From Candidatus Sulfomarinibacter kjeldsenii (GTDB lineage Bacteria; Acidobacteriota; Thermoanaerobaculia; Thermoanaerobaculales; Sulfomarinibacteraceae), in NCBI GenBank assembly GCA_014764485.1, contig JACXWA010000069.1, forward strand, positions 1-35,178: a DNA stretch of 35,178 nucleotides, written 5' to 3'. Made by a program: the position numbers and the translations under genes. The notes below the pieces were generated by a model. It saw nothing but the letters and a program-made list of their open reading frames with translations. It did not search any database and had not been told where the DNA came from. Positions 7,096 through 15,626 of the stretch are shown here, piece after piece (position 1 is the first letter of the stretch; each line of letters opens with the position of its first letter).

Positions 7096-8505
7096 TTGCC
7101 AGAAAACCTCCTGAAAACGTCCTCGATTCAAATGTTTGTGAAACGCATGCGTGAGGCTGGCGTGTCCGCCCCGGCGATCGCCTCGTTCCGGCTCCACTAT
7201 CAACGGCTGTGTGGCGGCGAAAAGGGATTCCTGCCGGAGAAGGATATCCGTCCAATCGAATCACTACCAGATTCCGAAACATTCTATGAGTATTTCGAGG
7301 CCGGGCAATCGGTCATGGCCAGCGCTGCGGTGATCAAGCTTAACGGAGGCCTCGGCACCTCGATGGGCCTCGACCGCGCGAAGACCCTGCTCCCAGTGCG
7401 CGGAAACCTGACCTTCCTCGATCTCATCGCTCGGCAGGTGCTGTCCCTGCGAAAACAGGTGGGTACGGAGATCCCACTCGTGCTGATGAACAGCTATCGC
7501 ACCTCGCAGGACTGTGATCGGGCTCTCGCTGAATACCCGGAGTTGCAGGTCGCCAAACTGCCACTCGGTTTTCTCCAGAACATGGTGCCAAAGGTCCTCG
7601 AGGACGGGTTGACGCCCGCTGAACATGACAACCGGCCAAAACTCGGCTGGTGTCCACCGGGGCACGGCGATCTTTTTACGGCGATCAAGGGCTCTGGGCT
7701 GCTCGATCAGATGATCGAGCGCGGCGTCGAGTACTCGTTCGTATCCAACGCCGATAATCTCGGTGCGGCGCTTGACCCCTCACTCCTCGGATACATGGTC
7801 GCGAACGATCTCGACTTCATGCTGGAAGCTGCCGACCGCACCCCGGCCGACCGCAAGGGCGGTCATCTCTGCCAGTTACTCGACGGCCGTCTGGCGCTTC
7901 GCGAATCAGCACAATGTCCTACGGAGGAGGAAGAAATATTTCAGGACGTCAGCCGCCACCATTACTTCAATACCAACAATCTCTGGATCCACCTGCCAAC
8001 GCTGAATCGCCTGCTCGAAGAGCACGGCGGATTTCTGCCCCTGCCGACCGTCGTCAATCGCAAAAATCTCGACCCGAGAGATCCGATGTCGCCAAGGGTT
8101 CTCCAACTCGAGACAGTGATGGGAACTGCGATTTCGCTTTTCCCGAAGGCCGCAGCGGTCCGTGTCCCCAGACGTCGATTCTCGCCGGTCAAGAACACCA
8201 ACGACCTGCTCGGTGTCCGGTCGGATGCTTACGATCTCAGCCCTGACGGTCGAATCGTGCTCAGTGCCGGACGGAGCGAACCGCCGGTGATCCGACTCGA
8301 CGAAGATGTCTACAAGATGATCGACGAATTCGAGAAGCGGTTTCCGAGGGGGACTCCGTCGCTTCGACTGTGTGATCGCCTCGCTATCAAGGGCGACGTC
8401 ACCTTTGGTTCCGGGGTGGCCATCGAAGGCAGGGTTGAAATCCGCGCCAACAACAAGGCCTCGGTGCGCGACGGAACTGTGATTCGTGGAACCGTCGATC
8501 TGTAG
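7096..8505 (+). CDS. UTP-glucose-1-phosphate uridylyltransferase, eukaryotic (UGP2) type
   Basis: Makes UDP-glucose from UTP and glucose-1-phosphate in the cytoplasm, supplying envelope glycan or storage polysaccharide synthesis. The 469-residue product carries the UGP2-type nucleotide loop 'KLNGGLGTSMG' (81-91), 'FVSNADNLGA', 'HYFNTNNLWIHL' and 'RRFSPVKNTNDLL', then a C-terminal beta-helix-like tail ('GSGVAIEGRVEIRANNKASV'). It is unrelated to bacterial GalU. The start is TTG at 7096 with AAGGAG six bases upstream; GTG at 7048 is open but has no such site and would overlap the divergent slt start. Related UDP-GlcNAc/GalNAc pyrophosphorylases cannot be fully excluded, but the motifs favour UGPase. 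Confidence 0.85.
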   Translation: MPENLLKTSSIQMFVKRMREAGVSAPAIASFRLHYQRLCGGEKGFLPEKDIRPIESLPDSETFYEYFEAGQSVMASAAVIKLNGGLGTSMGLDRAKTLLPVRGNLTFLDLIARQVLSLRKQVGTEIPLVLMNSYRTSQDCDRALAEYPELQVAKLPLGFLQNMVPKVLEDGLTPAEHDNRPKLGWCPPGHGDLFTAIKGSGLLDQMIERGVEYSFVSNADNLGAALDPSLLGYMVANDLDFMLEAADRTPADRKGGHLCQLLDGRLALRESAQCPTEEEEIFQDVSRHHYFNTNNLWIHLPTLNRLLEEHGGFLPLPTVVNRKNLDPRDPMSPRVLQLETVMGTAISLFPKAAAVRVPRRRFSPVKNTNDLLGVRSDAYDLSPDGRIVLSAGRSEPPVIRLDEDVYKMIDEFEKRFPRGTPSLRLCDRLAIKGDVTFGSGVAIEGRVEIRANNKASVRDGTVIRGTVDL

Positions 8506-8589
8506 CCCGCATTTCTCAACGCCTGTCAGTTGCGGCTGTAGAATTACCTGCGAACTACGACCTAGGATTCCGGAAAGGAAACCCACACC

Positions 8590-10182
8590 ATGACTGACAC
8601 GACACAGACAGAGGAAAGCAAATCCGTCGGTGAGGTCGTCCGCGAGGCATTTCAGGAACTCGGCTCGACCCTGATCGCATTCGTCAAGGCGCCAAAGGCC
8701 TTGTGGGGCGTCAACATCCCTTATGTCATCGAGGGACTCGTCTACTTCGGGATCCTGACGATTCTCGGCAAGTACTGTTCGGAAAACGTTGGCTTGAGCG
8801 ACATCCAGGCGGGGTGGGTCTATTCCGTGGTCACCGCCGGCATCACCTTCGCCATGCTTTTCCTGGGAGGGGTGTGCGACAAGATCGGAATCCCGCGGAC
8901 GCTGACGATCGCCTTCTTCATGTTTGTCGTTGGACGCGGGCTCGTTGCTCTATCGGGCACAATGGACCTCGGTCAGGGATTGGGTTCGCCGATGTTCCTG
9001 GTCATGGCGCTGGGTCTCGCTACCTACGTGGTCGCCTACGGTCTCTACCAACCGGCGGCCTACGCCGGGGTCAAGCGATACACCAACCCGAAGACCGCGG
9101 CGATGGGTTACGCGGTCGTCTACGGCCTGATGAATCTTGGCGCCTTCTTCTCGGGATTTGTTTCGCCAATCGTCCGACACCGTTTCGAAGGAGTATTCCC
9201 GCCAAATGGGCTCACCGCGGTGTTTTGGACGTACACCGCTCTGTGCGCGATCGCTCTCGTGATCACTCTGATGGTCCTGACCAGAAAAACCGATGCGGAG
9301 GCGGTCGAGCGAGTCGCACGCGAGACGGCCGAGCTTGGCGACGGCGACGAGAATACGTCGAAAGACGAGGAGACGGCTAGCGTCGCAAGACCCGCAAACC
9401 TCCTGTTCATCGTTTTCGTTTCCGTCGCCGCGATCTCGATCGGTGCCGCAATCGCCGCCACGACCGGCCGCCTCGCGATCGCTCCCTGGATCACCTATGT
9501 CGCCGCCGCCGGTCTGATCACCCTCTCCGTATTCGAGTTCCTCAGGGTCCGACCGGACCATCCTTTCCGCGACGGCAGATTCACCTTTTTCATCTTTATC
9601 CTGATACCGGTTCAAACGCTCTTCGCCCACGTCTGGTTGACCGTCCCCTACTATCTCGACCGTGCGTTCCGCGGCTCGATTGTCAGCGATTACTTCGAGT
9701 TCTTCTCGAATATCAATCCGATCGTGATCTTCATAGTGGCGCCGATCGTCGCCGGTCTGACGGCACGTGCAAATGTTTACACGATGATGATCATTGGTAC
9801 GCTGGTCATGGCGCTGCCAACCTTCCTCCTGGTCATCGGTCCACATCTGGTTCCCTTCCTCGCCTACATCTTGCTGATGTCTATTGGCGAAGCCATGTGG
9901 CAGCCGCGGTTTCTGCAGTGGATCGCCGAGGTCGCCCCACCCGGCAAGACCGGCCTCTATATGGGCATCGGCCAGTTCCCCTGGTTCCTCACCAAATTCG
10001 TCACCGGTCTTTATTCGGGCTACTTCGTGGCAACGTACATTCCACGGCCAGAAACGGGTCTGCCGACCAACACCGAGTTCATGTGGCTTATCTACGGCGT
10101 GATTGCGATGATTTCGCCCATCGCCCTCATCCTCGCTCGAAAGTGGATGATGGCCGGGATGATGGAAAAGCACGAAGGTTGA
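8590..10182 (+). CDS. MFS transporter, POT/peptide-transporter-like
   Basis: 530 residues with at least 12 hydrophobic segments; the long acidic, charged loop at about residues 234-262 probably separates two six-helix halves. The N-terminal half reads like an MFS protein with 'GGVCDKIGIPRTL' as the helix 2-3 loop. The C-terminal half has 'GEAMWQPRFLQWIAEVAPPG' followed by 'GLYMGIGQFPWFLTK', a layout seen in POT-like MFS carriers of several environmental phyla. Substrate unknown; small peptides are possible by family resemblance only. ATG at 8590 is preceded by GGAAAGGAAA. The last codons overlap the -35 box of the tRNA-Gly promoter. Confidence 0.8.
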   Translation: MTDTTQTEESKSVGEVVREAFQELGSTLIAFVKAPKALWGVNIPYVIEGLVYFGILTILGKYCSENVGLSDIQAGWVYSVVTAGITFAMLFLGGVCDKIGIPRTLTIAFFMFVVGRGLVALSGTMDLGQGLGSPMFLVMALGLATYVVAYGLYQPAAYAGVKRYTNPKTAAMGYAVVYGLMNLGAFFSGFVSPIVRHRFEGVFPPNGLTAVFWTYTALCAIALVITLMVLTRKTDAEAVERVARETAELGDGDENTSKDEETASVARPANLLFIVFVSVAAISIGAAIAATTGRLAIAPWITYVAAAGLITLSVFEFLRVRPDHPFRDGRFTFFIFILIPVQTLFAHVWLTVPYYLDRAFRGSIVSDYFEFFSNINPIVIFIVAPIVAGLTARANVYTMMIIGTLVMALPTFLLVIGPHLVPFLAYILLMSIGEAMWQPRFLQWIAEVAPPGKTGLYMGIGQFPWFLTKFVTGLYSGYFVATYIPRPETGLPTNTEFMWLIYGVIAMISPIALILARKWMMAGMMEKHEG

Positions 10183-10207
10183 CACGAACGGCGCCGATTG
10201 TTAGATT
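10179..10207 (+). promoter_or_regulatory. sigma70-type promoter of tRNA-Gly
   Basis: Perfect -35 TTGACA (10179-10184), a 17-bp spacer and -10 TAGATT (10202-10207). The predicted start is near 10214, about 18 bases before the tRNA. The -35 overlaps the stop codon of the MFS gene. Confidence 0.7.
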
Positions 10208-10231
10208 GTCGCTCCCCTTGCGGGGTGCTGA

Positions 10232-10307
<76 letters not shown>

Positions 10308-10319
10308 TTTTTCAAATTC

Positions 10320-10346
10320 GCCCGGCTGACGGCCGGGCTTTTATTT
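10320..10346 (+). terminator. Intrinsic terminator after tRNA-Gly
   Basis: A perfect 7-bp stem, GCCCGGC / GCCGGGC, with loop TGACG is followed by TTTTATTT, 13 bases after the tRNA CCA end. Confidence 0.88.
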
Positions 10347-10392
10347 CAGACTCCGGCTCATTGCACAGGTTCTCATGGGTATCCGAGCGTTC

Positions 10393-10421
10393 TTGACCAC
10401 CATCAGCGGTTACCATAAGAT
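10393..10421 (+). promoter_or_regulatory. sigma70-type promoter of tRNA-Cys
   Basis: -35 TTGACC (10393-10398), a 17-bp spacer and -10 TAAGAT (10416-10421), with the predicted start just upstream of the tRNA at 10432. It lies after the tRNA-Gly terminator, so the two tRNAs appear to be separate transcription units. Confidence 0.6.
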
Positions 10422-10431
10422 CAGCTTTCCA

Positions 10432-10506
10432 GGCGACGTGGCCAAGTGGTAAGGCAGGGGCCTGCAAAGCCCTTATCCCCCGGTTCGAATCCGGGCGTCG
10501 CCTCCA
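10432..10506 (+). tRNA. tRNA-Cys (anticodon GCA)
   Basis: The acceptor stem GGCGACG pairs with CGTCGCC, with discriminator T and an encoded CCA (10504-10506). The anticodon stem GGGC/GCCC encloses CTGCAAA with anticodon GCA. The T-arm GGTTCGAAT is canonical. Confidence 0.96.
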
Positions 10507-10594
10507 AACTCCCCGATCCTCGATACTGGATGCTGGCGATTGGCGGACCCTCCGACAATCAGGGGCTCTCCCCACTTCCACATGACGAGGTTTA

Positions 10595-10664
10595 CCCGCA
10601 GATCACGCGGATTGACGCAGATATTCATCCTTTGGTGATCTGCGTTATCTGCGTCATCTGCGGG
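10595..10664. repeat. Imperfect hairpin of CGCAGAT-type units
   Basis: A 70-bp palindrome-like stretch. The left side holds CCGCAGAT and GACGCAGAT; the right side holds ATCTGCGT, ATCTGCGTC and ATCTGCGG, their complements in reverse. It sits in the 228-bp space between tRNA-Cys and the S1 gene. Nothing else is recognisable in that space. Confidence 0.6.
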
Positions 10665-10734
10665 CAGGGCTGTGAGTGGGTGGCCCGAATAGCCGAACTG
10701 CCGTATAGCCGAAAAGCCAAAGGGCGCAGGCGGG

Positions 10735-12375
10735 CTACTCCTTGTCAGCAGCCTTTTTCGTCGCGGTCTTTTTCTTCGCGGGGGCCTTCTTCTTTGCCGG
10801 GGCCTTCTTCGCAGCTGCCTTCTCTGTCGTGGTCTTTTTTGCAGTTGCTTTCTTGGTGGCTGGCTTCTTCTTCGCAACCTTCTTGGCGGTCGTCTTCTTT
10901 TCTGCCGCCTTCTTTACGGGCGTCTTCTTCGCGGGCGCCTTCTTCTTGGTTGCAGTCGCCTTCTTCGCCTCACCTTTGCCCAGCGCCGCAGCGAGCTGCG
11001 CGCCGAAACCGGTGACTGCCGGCGCCGCATCCGCCGCCGACTCCATGTGCGGTGAATATTCCTGCCGCTCCAGGTCACGCTTGAGCGCGCGCACCGACAG
11101 GCTGATCCGGCGTCGGGTGGGGTCAAGACCCATGAGCTTGAGCTTGATCTTCTCACCCGGAGAAAACGCGCCGCGGGGGTCGGCATCCCTCTCCAAACCA
11201 AGCTCGGAGATTGGGATCAATCCACTGAGACCCGGTTCGAGTTCGACAAAGACACCGAAGTCGGCCCCGTTTTCGACGGTTCCCTCGACGGTTTGGCCCT
11301 CCTGGTATCGCATCTCGATCCGCTCCCACGGGTCCCGATCGGGCATTTGGCGCATGGTGAGGCCAATACGGCGGTTTTCGACATCGACATCGCGCACCCA
11401 ACCGCGGACGGTTTCCCCGACCTCAAAATCGGGTGTGTCGAGCTCAAGACCCGGCCGTAGTTGGCTCACATGCAGCAGGCCGTCGATGCCTGACTCGAGC
11501 TGCACGAAGACGCCGAAGTCGGTCTTTCGGACCACAATGCCCTCAAAAGACGCGCGTGCCGAATACTGATCTTCCACCGCCAACCACGGGTCCTCCACCA
11601 GAGCCTTCATGCTGAGCGAGATTCGATCCTTCTCACGATCGAGATCAAGGATCTTGACCTGCACCTGCTGGTCCATTTGCAGCTCTTCGCGCGGATGGTT
11701 GACACGGTGATGGGCAATCTCGGTCACGTGAACCAGGCCATCGACCCCGCCGAGCTCGACAAAGGCACCAAAGTCAGTGATCGACCGCACCGTGCCCTCG
11801 ACCTCTGCACCTACTTCGAGCTTCGACCACGCCTCTTCGCGCAGACGCCCTTTCTCCTGATTGAGATGGGCCGCCCGTGATACCACCAACCGTTGACCGT
11901 CAGGCTGGTACTCGAGCACCTTGAACGTATAGGTCTGACCAAGGTGTTGATCGACGTCCTCGGAGCGCACATCTGAAATATGGGAGATCGGGCAGAATCC
12001 ACGTACCCCGGATACGACTACGTCGAATCCGCCTTTGCGACGGCCAACCACCTTGCCCTCGACCGGATCGCCCGAGGCCACCGCCTCATTGAGCTTTTCC
12101 TTGAGCTGTGCCTCGAGGGCCAGCCGACGGGAGACTCGAATCTCCTCCCCTGACGAGACCACCACGACCTCAACCGGATCTCCGGTACCGAGATCATCGA
12201 TCTCCGTCCGGTCAAGGACCGCTTCGGACTTTCCAGAAACATCGACCAGCGCGACATCGCCTTTGATGGCGACAATCGTTCCTTTGATGACATCGCCGAC
12301 ATTGAGGGCTTCGACTTCAAAACTCTCGCGCAGCGCTTTTTCGAACTCGTTCACGTTGTTGGGTTCTTCGCTCAT
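10735..12375 (-). CDS. S1 RNA-binding domain protein (ribosomal S1-like) with lysine/alanine-rich tail
   Basis: 546 residues. Five S1 (OB-fold) repeats lie at about 26-85, 103-168, 188-257, 272-342 and 360-429; repeats 3-5 have the classic 'DFGAFVEL...GLVHVTEI' pattern. The domain count is close to bacterial ribosomal protein S1, which brings mRNA to the 30S subunit. Residues about 470-546 are almost entirely Lys, Ala, Thr and Pro in AKK/KKxPAKK units, like histone H1 or bacterial Hc1-type proteins, and would bind nucleic acid non-specifically. ATG at 12375 has GAGG six bases upstream. It could be rpsA itself or a paralogue; with no other S1 gene in view I leave the symbol blank. Confidence 0.85.
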   Translation of the reverse strand: MSEEPNNVNEFEKALRESFEVEALNVGDVIKGTIVAIKGDVALVDVSGKSEAVLDRTEIDDLGTGDPVEVVVVSSGEEIRVSRRLALEAQLKEKLNEAVASGDPVEGKVVGRRKGGFDVVVSGVRGFCPISHISDVRSEDVDQHLGQTYTFKVLEYQPDGQRLVVSRAAHLNQEKGRLREEAWSKLEVGAEVEGTVRSITDFGAFVELGGVDGLVHVTEIAHHRVNHPREELQMDQQVQVKILDLDREKDRISLSMKALVEDPWLAVEDQYSARASFEGIVVRKTDFGVFVQLESGIDGLLHVSQLRPGLELDTPDFEVGETVRGWVRDVDVENRRIGLTMRQMPDRDPWERIEMRYQEGQTVEGTVENGADFGVFVELEPGLSGLIPISELGLERDADPRGAFSPGEKIKLKLMGLDPTRRRISLSVRALKRDLERQEYSPHMESAADAAPAVTGFGAQLAAALGKGEAKKATATKKKAPAKKTPVKKAAEKKTTAKKVAKKKPATKKATAKKTTTEKAAAKKAPAKKKAPAKKKTATKKAADKE

Positions 12376-12439
12376 GGTAGGCCTCGCACGCAGATATCCG
12401 CGCTTTGTTTACACGGGAGGCGAAAGAATAACACAACAG

Positions 12440-12553
12440 GGAATTAGGAGTTAGGAATTATGAATTCGGAATTCCCGTCCCCCGTCCCATGATCGGACCG
12501 TCACGGGTGGTTGGGTGGCATTCCTAATTCCTAATTCCTAATTCCTCATTCAA
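12440..12553. repeat. AATTCCT-unit inverted repeat, copy A
   Basis: The left arm consists of GAATTAGGAGTTAGGAATT-type units and the right arm of ATTCCTA units repeated about four times, reading as its reverse complement. The core resembles copy B at 15481-15602 (GG[A/T]CCGT..., then GGGTGG...GCATTCCT). It lies between the pyrC stop and the S1 start. Confidence 0.7.
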
Positions 12554-12554
12554 T

Positions 12555-13844
12555 CTACTTTGCTTGCCAGACGATCTCGCCGCCGATGATGGTGGCCGCC
12601 GGCCATCCCTTGAGGCGCATTCCAGAAAACGGAGTATTGTGCGCCCGCGATTGGAATGTCGAGGAATCAACGGAACGAAGAGCGCGCAGATCGAGAACGG
12701 TGACGTCGGCTGGTGCACCCTCACGCAGGCTGCCCCCCGGAAGACCAAAGACTTCGGCCGGGCGCGTGGACATCAATCGCACCAATTGCATCAACCCGAT
12801 CACTCGACCATGGACCAGACGGTCGAGGGCCAGCGGGACTGCGGTCTCGAGACCTACGATTCCGAATGGTGCATCCGAAAAATCCAGCTCCTTCTCGTCG
12901 GCATGGTGAGGTTCGTGGTCGGAGACGATCGCATCCACCGTCCCGTCGTAGATGGCCTGGAGAACGGCTTCGACATCCGCCGCACTCCGCAGCGGCGGGT
13001 TGGTCTTCCAGTTTGGGTTGTAATTGGCTCCGGCCACGTCCTCGTCGGTGAGTACGAACTGGTGCGCCGCCACCTCGCAACTCACCGCCAGCCCACGCTG
13101 TTTCGCAGTACGAACCAGATCGAGAGCGGTTGAGGTCGAGAGGTGGCAGAGGTGCAGCCGGCCGCCGGTAAGCTCGGCGAGGAGGACATCGCGTGCGACC
13201 ATGACCTCTTCAGCAGAGGTTGGCATTCCGCGTAGGCCGATTCGCGAGGACACAGCCCCCTCATGCATCGAGCCACCGTCGGAGAGGTCGAGATCCTCCT
13301 CGTGTGCCGCTACTGGAACATCGAAACTGCGAGCGTACTCGAGCACCCGCCGAAAAAGCTGCGCATTCGTTACCGGTCGTCGATCGTCCGAGACGGCCAC
13401 TGCCCCGGCACCAACCATTTCGCCAATCTCGGCCATCTCTTCGCCCTCGAGTCCGACAGACACCGCGCCAACCGGATAGACCCTCGCGAGACCGATTTGT
13501 TCGGCACGCTTGAGAATGAATGACGTAACAGAGGGATCGTCGTTCACAGGATTGGTATCGGGCATGCAACAGAGAGAGGTAAAGCCGCCCGCCACCGCCG
13601 CCCGACAGCCGCTCTCGATGGTTTCCTTGTGCTCGAAGCCCGGCTCCCGAAGGTGGGTGTGGAGGTCGATGAACCCGGGAGCCACGACCAGCCCTGCGGC
13701 ATCGAGGACCCTGGTCTCGGACGGTACGTCGAGACGCTCACCGAGAGCCGCCACACTCCCGTTTTCGAGGAGTACGTCCATCCCCTGGTCGAGACCCTGC
13801 GAAGGGTCTATGACCCGGCCGTTACGAATCAGAAGCCGCTTCAC
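12555..13844 (-). CDS. pyrC: Dihydroorotase, class I
   Basis: Cyclises carbamoyl-aspartate to dihydroorotate, step three of UMP synthesis. 429 residues. Amidohydrolase metal site: '[17 protein letters not shown]' (His-x-His), 'AVSDDRRPV', histidines in 'AAHEEDLD' and 'HLCHLST', and the late aspartate in 'IVSDHEPHH'. The position usually taken by a carboxylated lysine in some class I enzymes is not obvious here, as in other aspartate-bridged members. GTG at 13844 has GGAGG five bases upstream and overlaps the pyrB 3' end by 23 bp. Last gene of the pyrRBC operon. Confidence 0.93.
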   Translation of the reverse strand: MKRLLIRNGRVIDPSQGLDQGMDVLLENGSVAALGERLDVPSETRVLDAAGLVVAPGFIDLHTHLREPGFEHKETIESGCRAAVAGGFTSLCCMPDTNPVNDDPSVTSFILKRAEQIGLARVYPVGAVSVGLEGEEMAEIGEMVGAGAVAVSDDRRPVTNAQLFRRVLEYARSFDVPVAAHEEDLDLSDGGSMHEGAVSSRIGLRGMPTSAEEVMVARDVLLAELTGGRLHLCHLSTSTALDLVRTAKQRGLAVSCEVAAHQFVLTDEDVAGANYNPNWKTNPPLRSAADVEAVLQAIYDGTVDAIVSDHEPHHADEKELDFSDAPFGIVGLETAVPLALDRLVHGRVIGLMQLVRLMSTRPAEVFGLPGGSLREGAPADVTVLDLRALRSVDSSTFQSRAHNTPFSGMRLKGWPAATIIGGEIVWQAK

Positions 13845-14781
13845 TGGGTCCTCCGGCGAGTAGGTAGAGAATGGCCATGCGGACGGCGACACCGTTGGTC
13901 ACCTGTTCCAGGATCAACGACTGCGAACCGTCGGCCACGAGGGAGTCTATTTCGACCCCGCGATTCATCGGACCCGGGTGCAAAACAACCGCGCGGTCAG
14001 CGGCGAGTTTCAGACGCTCGGGTGTGAGAGCGAAGAAATCGAAATACTCACGCATCGAGGGGAAGTTGACCCGCTTTTGGCGCTCGAGTTGAATACGGAG
14101 CATCATCACGACGTCCGCGTCCTCGAGGGCTGGCTCCAATCGCAAAAAAGTACTGACACCCAGCTCTTCCACCTCGAGTGGCAGGAGTGACGCGGGGGCC
14201 ACAAAGCGCACCTCCGCACCCATTTTGTCGAGCAGAAAGGCGTTCGAACGCGCCACACGCGAATGGCGGATATCGCCGGCAACAACCACCTTGAGCCCTT
14301 CGAGACTCCCGAAGTGCTGGCGCATGGTGAAGGCATCGAGCAGGGCCTGGGTCGGGTGCTCGTTGATGCCGTCACCGGCGTTGATGATTGACGCGGGCAC
14401 CTCCTGAGCCAGCCGGTGCGGTGCCCCGGAATTTGGATGGCGAATGACGATGAAGTCTGGTGCCATCGCCATGAGATTCTGGGCCGTATCGAAGAGCGTT
14501 TCGCCCTTGCTCACCGATGACCCCGAGGCCGAGAAATTAAGAGTGTCGGCCGACAGCCGCTTTTCAGCGACCTCGAACGAGAATCGCGTCCTTGTCGAAG
14601 GCTCCATGAAGAGGTTGACCACCGTCGAACCTCTCAGAGTCGGAACCTTCTTGATCGGTCGCTTGGCTACATCGAGGAGTTCCTCTGCGGTATCAAGGAT
14701 GAGCTGTATCTCCCCGGCATCAAGCTGACTGATCCCAACCACATCCTTCCGCGCCAGAGCGGTCGCCGACTCAACCACCAT
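13822..14781 (-). CDS. pyrB: Aspartate carbamoyltransferase catalytic subunit
   Basis: Condenses carbamoyl phosphate with aspartate, the committed step of pyrimidine synthesis. 319 residues, normal length. Diagnostic motifs: '[13 protein letters not shown]' (carbamoyl-phosphate loop), '[11 protein letters not shown]' and '[11 protein letters not shown]'. ATG at 14781 has GGGAGG six bases upstream and lies 11 bases inside the end of pyrR, so translation is probably coupled. No pyrI regulatory subunit is visible, consistent with the pyrR-B-C arrangement. Confidence 0.95.
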   Translation of the reverse strand: MVVESATALARKDVVGISQLDAGEIQLILDTAEELLDVAKRPIKKVPTLRGSTVVNLFMEPSTRTRFSFEVAEKRLSADTLNFSASGSSVSKGETLFDTAQNLMAMAPDFIVIRHPNSGAPHRLAQEVPASIINAGDGINEHPTQALLDAFTMRQHFGSLEGLKVVVAGDIRHSRVARSNAFLLDKMGAEVRFVAPASLLPLEVEELGVSTFLRLEPALEDADVVMMLRIQLERQKRVNFPSMREYFDFFALTPERLKLAADRAVVLHPGPMNRGVEIDSLVADGSQSLILEQVTNGVAVRMAILYLLAGGPSEAASDS

Positions 14782-15346
14782 TGTCAGCCTCCCTGCCAAT
14801 CCAGACGCCATCCTCCCCGTCGACCTCGGTAAGCCGTACCTGGACATCCTCGTCTCGAGTGGTATCGAGGGCCTTGCCAACCACATCGGCGGCTATCGGC
14901 AGCTCTCGGTGGCCGCGGTCGATCAACACCGCGAGGCGAACGGCAGTCGGCCGTCCCCAGTCAGCCAGAGTGTCGAGAGCGGCACGAATTGTGCGGCCGG
15001 TGAAAAGGACATCGTCGACCAGATAGATGACCTGGTCGTCGATGGAGTCGGGCAGGACCGTTTTCTTGAGCACCGGCTGCTGGTGAGCCGGTCGCCAGGG
15101 ACCGACGTCGTCGCGGTAGAGAGTGATGTCGAGCCGGCCGACCGGCACCTCGCGGCCTGTGGCCTCGCCAAGGGCGCGAGCCAGGCGATCGGCCAACGGA
15201 ATACCGCGGGTGTGTATGCCCACCAACATCAGGGAGTCGCCATCTCGTTCGAGGATTTCTGCCGCCATCCGGGCGACTGTTCGCCCCATCGCCGCCTCAT
15301 CCAAGACTTCCGTTAGAGCGGTGCGGCTAGCCTTATCGGCAGTCAT
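14771..15346 (-). CDS. pyrR: PyrR, pyrimidine operon regulator / uracil phosphoribosyltransferase
   Basis: 191 residues of the PRTase fold with the PRPP loop '[19 protein letters not shown]' and the family segment '[16 protein letters not shown]'. In Bacillus PyrR senses UMP/UTP and promotes attenuation by binding pyr mRNA; in many other bacteria it acts only as a uracil phosphoribosyltransferase. ATG at 15346 follows the leader-peptide stop by one base, with a GGGGGTGAG site. It is first in the pyrRBC operon, behind a terminator hairpin. Confidence 0.93.
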   Translation of the reverse strand: MTADKASRTALTEVLDEAAMGRTVARMAAEILERDGDSLMLVGIHTRGIPLADRLARALGEATGREVPVGRLDITLYRDDVGPWRPAHQQPVLKKTVLPDSIDDQVIYLVDDVLFTGRTIRAALDTLADWGRPTAVRLAVLIDRGHRELPIAADVVGKALDTTRDEDVQVRLTEVDGEDGVWIGREADNGG

Positions 15347-15347
15347 C

Positions 15348-15425
15348 TCACCCCCACGAACTGATACAAAAAAAGCTCCCCGTTCGGGAAGCGAATTGAC
15401 GGATTTCTATTTCTCGATCTCGCAT
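15348..15425 (-). CDS. Candidate pyr leader peptide (25 aa)
   Basis: A 25-codon frame 'MRDREIEIRQF...FFCISSWG' starts at 15425 and ends in a TGA at 15348, one base before pyrR. Its codons run straight through the terminator hairpin and its U-tract (the Phe-Phe-Cys codons are the U-tract). A TACCAT hexamer lies seven bases upstream of its ATG, so it could be translated from a leaderless mRNA. The layout resembles the E. coli pyrBI leader peptide, where a closely following ribosome blocks the terminator when UTP is low. No protein-level evidence is available. Confidence 0.5.
   Translation of the reverse strand: MRDREIEIRQFASRTGSFFCISSWG
15368..15392 (-). terminator. Terminator hairpin in the pyrR leader (attenuator)
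   Basis: On the minus strand, stem GCTTCCC / GGGGAGC (one G-U pair) with loop GAAC is followed directly by seven T residues. It lies 22 bases before the pyrR start and inside the leader-peptide frame. Confidence 0.75.
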
Positions 15426-15432
15426 CGGCGCG

Positions 15433-15438
15433 ATGGTA
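15433..15438 (-). promoter_or_regulatory. -10-like hexamer TACCAT of the pyr operon
   Basis: TACCAT on the minus strand lies seven bases upstream of the leader-peptide ATG and about 41 bases upstream of the attenuator stem. No convincing -35 is visible. Confidence 0.35.
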
Positions 15439-15480
15439 GCACACGCGATGCCGACCCATCTCGAGGCGGCCCGCCCAATT

Positions 15481-15602
15481 TGAATGAGGAATGGGGAGTC
15501 AGGAATAAGGAACTCCCGCCCGCACGCCCGGTGGCGTGATAGTCCGTGGCGATGGGTGGGCTGCATTCCTCATTCCTAATTCCTAATTCCTAATTCTCAA
15601 TT
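15481..15602. repeat. AATTCCT-unit inverted repeat, copy B
   Basis: The left arm 'GAATGAGGAATGGGGAGTC' is answered on the right by ATTCCTCATTCCTAATTCCTA-type units. The core is similar to copy A at 12440-12553. It fills most of the space between the divergent pyr operon and EamA gene. Confidence 0.7.
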
Positions 15603-15612
15603 ATCTAGACGG

Positions 15613-15618
15613 TATGAT
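15613..15618 (+). promoter_or_regulatory. -10-like hexamer TATGAT of the EamA gene
   Basis: TATGAT is followed by eight bases and the ATG at 15627, without a ribosome binding site. Confidence 0.35.
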
Positions 15619-15626
15619 GTGCGTCG

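Noticed and set aside
7906-8586. 226-codon minus-strand frame opposite the UGPase gene
   Set aside because: Shadow of a well supported enzyme gene; no recognisable motif.
8950-10185. 411-codon minus-strand frame opposite the MFS gene
   Set aside because: Its translation is low-complexity (Asp/Arg/Gly-rich), matches no family and is the antisense shadow of a clear membrane transporter.
10507-10734. A third tRNA gene after tRNA-Cys
   Set aside because: No acceptor-stem or T-arm match; the visible structure is the CGCAGAT-type hairpin.
15368-15425. Bacillus-type PyrR-binding antiterminator in the pyr leader
   Set aside because: The leader between the -10 and the terminator is too short and shows no recognisable PyrR-binding loop; the leader-peptide model fits better.
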